Positions 6,021 to 7,056 of a stretch of DNA of 7,056 bases are shown here, in pieces (within the stretch, counting starts at the first letter, position 1; every line of letters starts with the position of its first letter). The notes under the pieces are model-generated. The model saw only the letters and a program-made list of their open reading frames with translations. It searched no databases and was not told the DNA's origin. Both the position numbers and the translations under genes were made by a program. Origin of the DNA: Gemmatimonadota bacterium (GTDB lineage Bacteria; Gemmatimonadota; Gemmatimonadetes; Gemmatimonadales; GWC2-71-9); assembly GCA_029862935.1 (NCBI GenBank), contig JAOTWK010000180.1:1-7056 (forward strand), written 5' to 3'.

Positions 6021-6122
6021 TTCTAACGCACGGCCGCTCAGCTGCGGGCCGGGTTGGCGCGGCCGGTGCGCAAGCACCGGGCGTGACGACCCGGATCCGC
6101 CAACTGCAGCGGCTTGTTAGGC
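6021..6122 (-). other. attC: attC site of the AAC(6')-like cassette
   Basis: TTCTAAC at 6021-6027 and GTTAGGC at 6116-6122 bound a 102-bp site. GGCCGCTCAGCTGCGG pairs with CCAACTGCAGCGGC with an extrahelical base, and the apical stem CCGGTGC-GCAA-GCACCGG is perfect. The right core supplies the TAA of the acetyltransferase. Confidence 0.96.
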
Positions 6123-6626
6123 GGAATCACGGACTTCTACGACCATGTACCAGCATGAGCCGAACTCTGGATCCTGGAATTCGCGGAACAGGCGGAAGCC
6201 AGCCTTCTCAAACGCTCGGATGGCGCGCCCGTTCGAAACCGAAGTTCCCACGCCTGCGACTGCCACGAAAGGATCCTCCCGCAAACGAGCCAAAAGCAAG
6301 CCGAGAGATTTCGGCCCAACACCTCGGCCAGTGAACTCCGGTTCCCCGATAAGGACGTCGATGTCCACGAGGTCATCTGGAAGATCCGCCAACCCAGCAG
6401 CTTCAAGCTCGTTCTGAGGGGGCGTCTGCCAACACAGATAGCCAACCGGGGCTCCGTCGGCCGCAATGACAGCGTGGTTCTCTGGTGAGCACCGGAGTGA
6501 GTTGTCCAACGCCTGCTGGGGATCTCCCCACCACCGAGCCACGTGCGGTCGGTGCAGCCAATCCCGAAGCTTGTGCGAGTGGAACTCGGGATCTAGGGGC
6601 TCGAGGCGGACCTCTCGTATGGGCAT
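6117..6626 (-). CDS. AAC(6')-like GNAT acetyltransferase
   Basis: A 169-aa protein of the aminoglycoside 6'-N-acetyltransferase / siderophore-acetyltransferase type of GNAT (Acetyltransf_8). Near the N-terminus, LRDWLHRPHVARWWGDP matches the W-L-x-x-P-H-V-x-x-W-W family signature. VDIDVLIGEPEFTGRGVGPK combines the central acidic strand with the acetyl-CoA loop (G-R-G-V-G). SNGRAIRAFEKAGF matches the N-x-R-A-I-x-x-[YF]-E-K-A-G-F motif, and the protein ends near WYMVV. Acetylation of an aminoglycoside is plausible but not shown; many cassette relatives are uncharacterised. The frame extends upstream to ATG 6659, but that lies inside the neighbouring attC, so ATG 6626 with AGGTGA upstream is chosen. 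Confidence 0.87.
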   Translation of the reverse strand: MPIREVRLEPLDPEFHSHKLRDWLHRPHVARWWGDPQQALDNSLRCSPENHAVIAADGAPVGYLCWQTPPQNELEAAGLADLPDDLVDIDVLIGEPEFTGRGVGPKSLGLLLARLREDPFVAVAGVGTSVSNGRAIRAFEKAGFRLFREFQDPEFGSCWYMVVEVRDSA

Positions 6627-6630
6627 CACG

Positions 6631-6636
6631 TCACCT
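6631..6636 (-). promoter_or_regulatory. Shine-Dalgarno deciding the AAC(6')-like start
   Basis: AGGTGA on the coding strand lies four bases before ATG 6626. It is inside the cassette, unlike the upstream in-frame ATG at 6659, which falls within the adjoining attC. Confidence 0.65.
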
Positions 6637-6643
6637 GCTTTCC

Positions 6644-6751
6644 GCCTAACGCCTGCCATTCAGCTGCAAAGCGTAGCCGCCGAGCATGGTGGTATCAATG
6701 GCCACCACGCGCAGGCGGCGTAGCTTTGTCTGCTGCAATGGCTTGTTAGGC
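6644..6751 (-). other. attC: attC site of the right-hand VOC cassette
   Basis: GCCTAAC at 6644-6650 and GTTAGGC at 6745-6751 bound a 108-bp site. GCCATTCAGCTGCAAAGC pairs with GCTTTGTCTGCTGCAATGGC. The inner GCCGCC and TGGTGG blocks pair with CCACCA and GGCGGC around a short loop, giving a long near-continuous hairpin. Confidence 0.96.
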
Positions 6752-6760
6752 CGCTGCGCA

Positions 6761-7056
6761 TCACTCCTTGGCCTGCAACGCTATGCAAACACCGACCGGG
6801 TCTCGAACGACGGCGTGTCCGGCGTCGGTCGATCCCTTGATGATCTCACCGCCGCCCTCGCGAACGAGTCGAAGACTCTCCTCGAAGTCATCGACAGGCA
6901 GACTAAGTATCCAAACGGGTGGGATTCCCTCGTTATCACCGCCCGCATGGCAGATTGCCGCCGCAGACACACCGTCGGGTCGCCGCATTTCGAATCCGCC
7001 GTCGACGTCGGCAGAGGCTGTCGACCATCCGACGACCTGTTCGTAGAATTCGCACG
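6761..7056 (-). CDS. VOC-superfamily protein, N-terminus beyond the right edge
   Basis: The open frame enters from base 7056 without a start and ends at TGA 6761-6763 (98 codons visible). It begins CEFYEQVVGW, the usual helix1/beta2 opening of a vicinal oxygen chelate module, so probably only 10-20 residues or an earlier module are missing. The second half shows PPVWILSLPVDDFEESLRLV, then GGGEIIKG and HAVVRDPVGVCIALQ, the closing strand of the module. The terminal metal-ligand Glu expected before or near the last strand is not evident (VCIAL stands there), suggesting a non-metal or binding-type member. It shows no close similarity by eye to the VOC protein at 2698. An internal ATG at 6988 would truncate the fold, so it is not the start. 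Confidence 0.82.
   Translation of the reverse strand, partial: CEFYEQVVGWSTASADVDGGFEMRRPDGVSAAAICHAGGDNEGIPPVWILSLPVDDFEESLRLVREGGGEIIKGSTDAGHAVVRDPVGVCIALQAKE

Larger units (their letters stand above)
1..7056 (-). mobile_element. Integron gene-cassette array (internal segment)
   Basis: The whole window reads as head-to-tail gene cassettes. Nine sites begin with a CTAAC-containing inverse core and end with a GTTAG- or GTTGG-containing core 98 to 135 bp later, with imperfectly complementary arms between. Each site lies just 3' of a minus-strand gene and a few bases to about 190 bases 5' of the next gene. All genes share one orientation, as expected when IntI inserts cassettes through attC. 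No integrase, attI or Pc is seen, so the integron platform would lie past position 7056. The attC sites differ in length and sequence, unlike the near-identical sites of some large chromosomal arrays. Cassette identity is seen in the sequence; whether the array is chromosomal or mobile cannot be told. Confidence 0.93.

Noticed and set aside
5798..6334. 178-codon plus-strand open frame
   Set aside because: It runs across a whole attC and two minus-strand genes and has no domain-like content.
6627..6659. ATG at 6659 as the start of the AAC(6')-like gene
   Set aside because: It lies within the adjoining attC; ATG 6626 has AGGTGA upstream and homology starts just after it.

Overview
This window is an internal stretch of an integron gene-cassette array. 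Nine clear attC recombination sites (about 98 to 135 bp) and one degenerate attC-like element separate single, mostly unrelated genes. All genes read on the minus strand, and each is followed on its 3' side (lower coordinates) by an attC whose ends carry the inverse core (RYYYAAC-like) and core (GTTRRRY-like) 7-mers. Nothing resembling intI, attI or the Pc promoter is visible. From the cassette orientation, the integrase end must lie to the right, beyond 7056. The organism cannot be named. The GC-rich DNA, Shine-Dalgarno starts and functionally miscellaneous cassettes suit an environmental bacterium, most plausibly proteobacterial, or a metagenomic contig; this is inference.

Layout in the direction of transcription, from right to left: a VOC (glyoxalase-like) protein cut by the window edge (6761-7056); an AAC(6')-like GNAT acetyltransferase (6117-6626); a 72-aa glycine-zipper membrane protein (5791-6009); an exported TIMP/NTR-like cysteine protein (5216-5671); a RimJ/RimL-like GNAT acetyltransferase (4504-5064); a zinc-independent MDR quinone-oxidoreductase-like enzyme (3323-4312); a second VOC protein (2698-3051) behind an unusually long leader; a DUF1579-like protein (2024-2485); a broken N-terminal fragment of a secreted arylsulfatase (1319-1824); a Rieske [2Fe-2S] plus flavodoxin-fold fusion (198-1292); and the start of a class I SAM methyltransferase (184 to beyond base 1). 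There are no gene-free stretches over 300 bases.

The genes form no pathway. They are separately captured units, presumably co-transcribed from a distant Pc or served by weak internal promoters, of which I see no convincing example. The shared flavour is small-molecule modification (two GNATs, two VOC proteins, two oxidoreductases, one methyltransferase) plus two envelope or exported proteins. The points most worth checking are the Rieske-flavodoxin fusion, the decayed attC that seems to have welded it to the methyltransferase, the single-base-frameshifted sulfatase fragment, and the exported NTR-like cassette protein.
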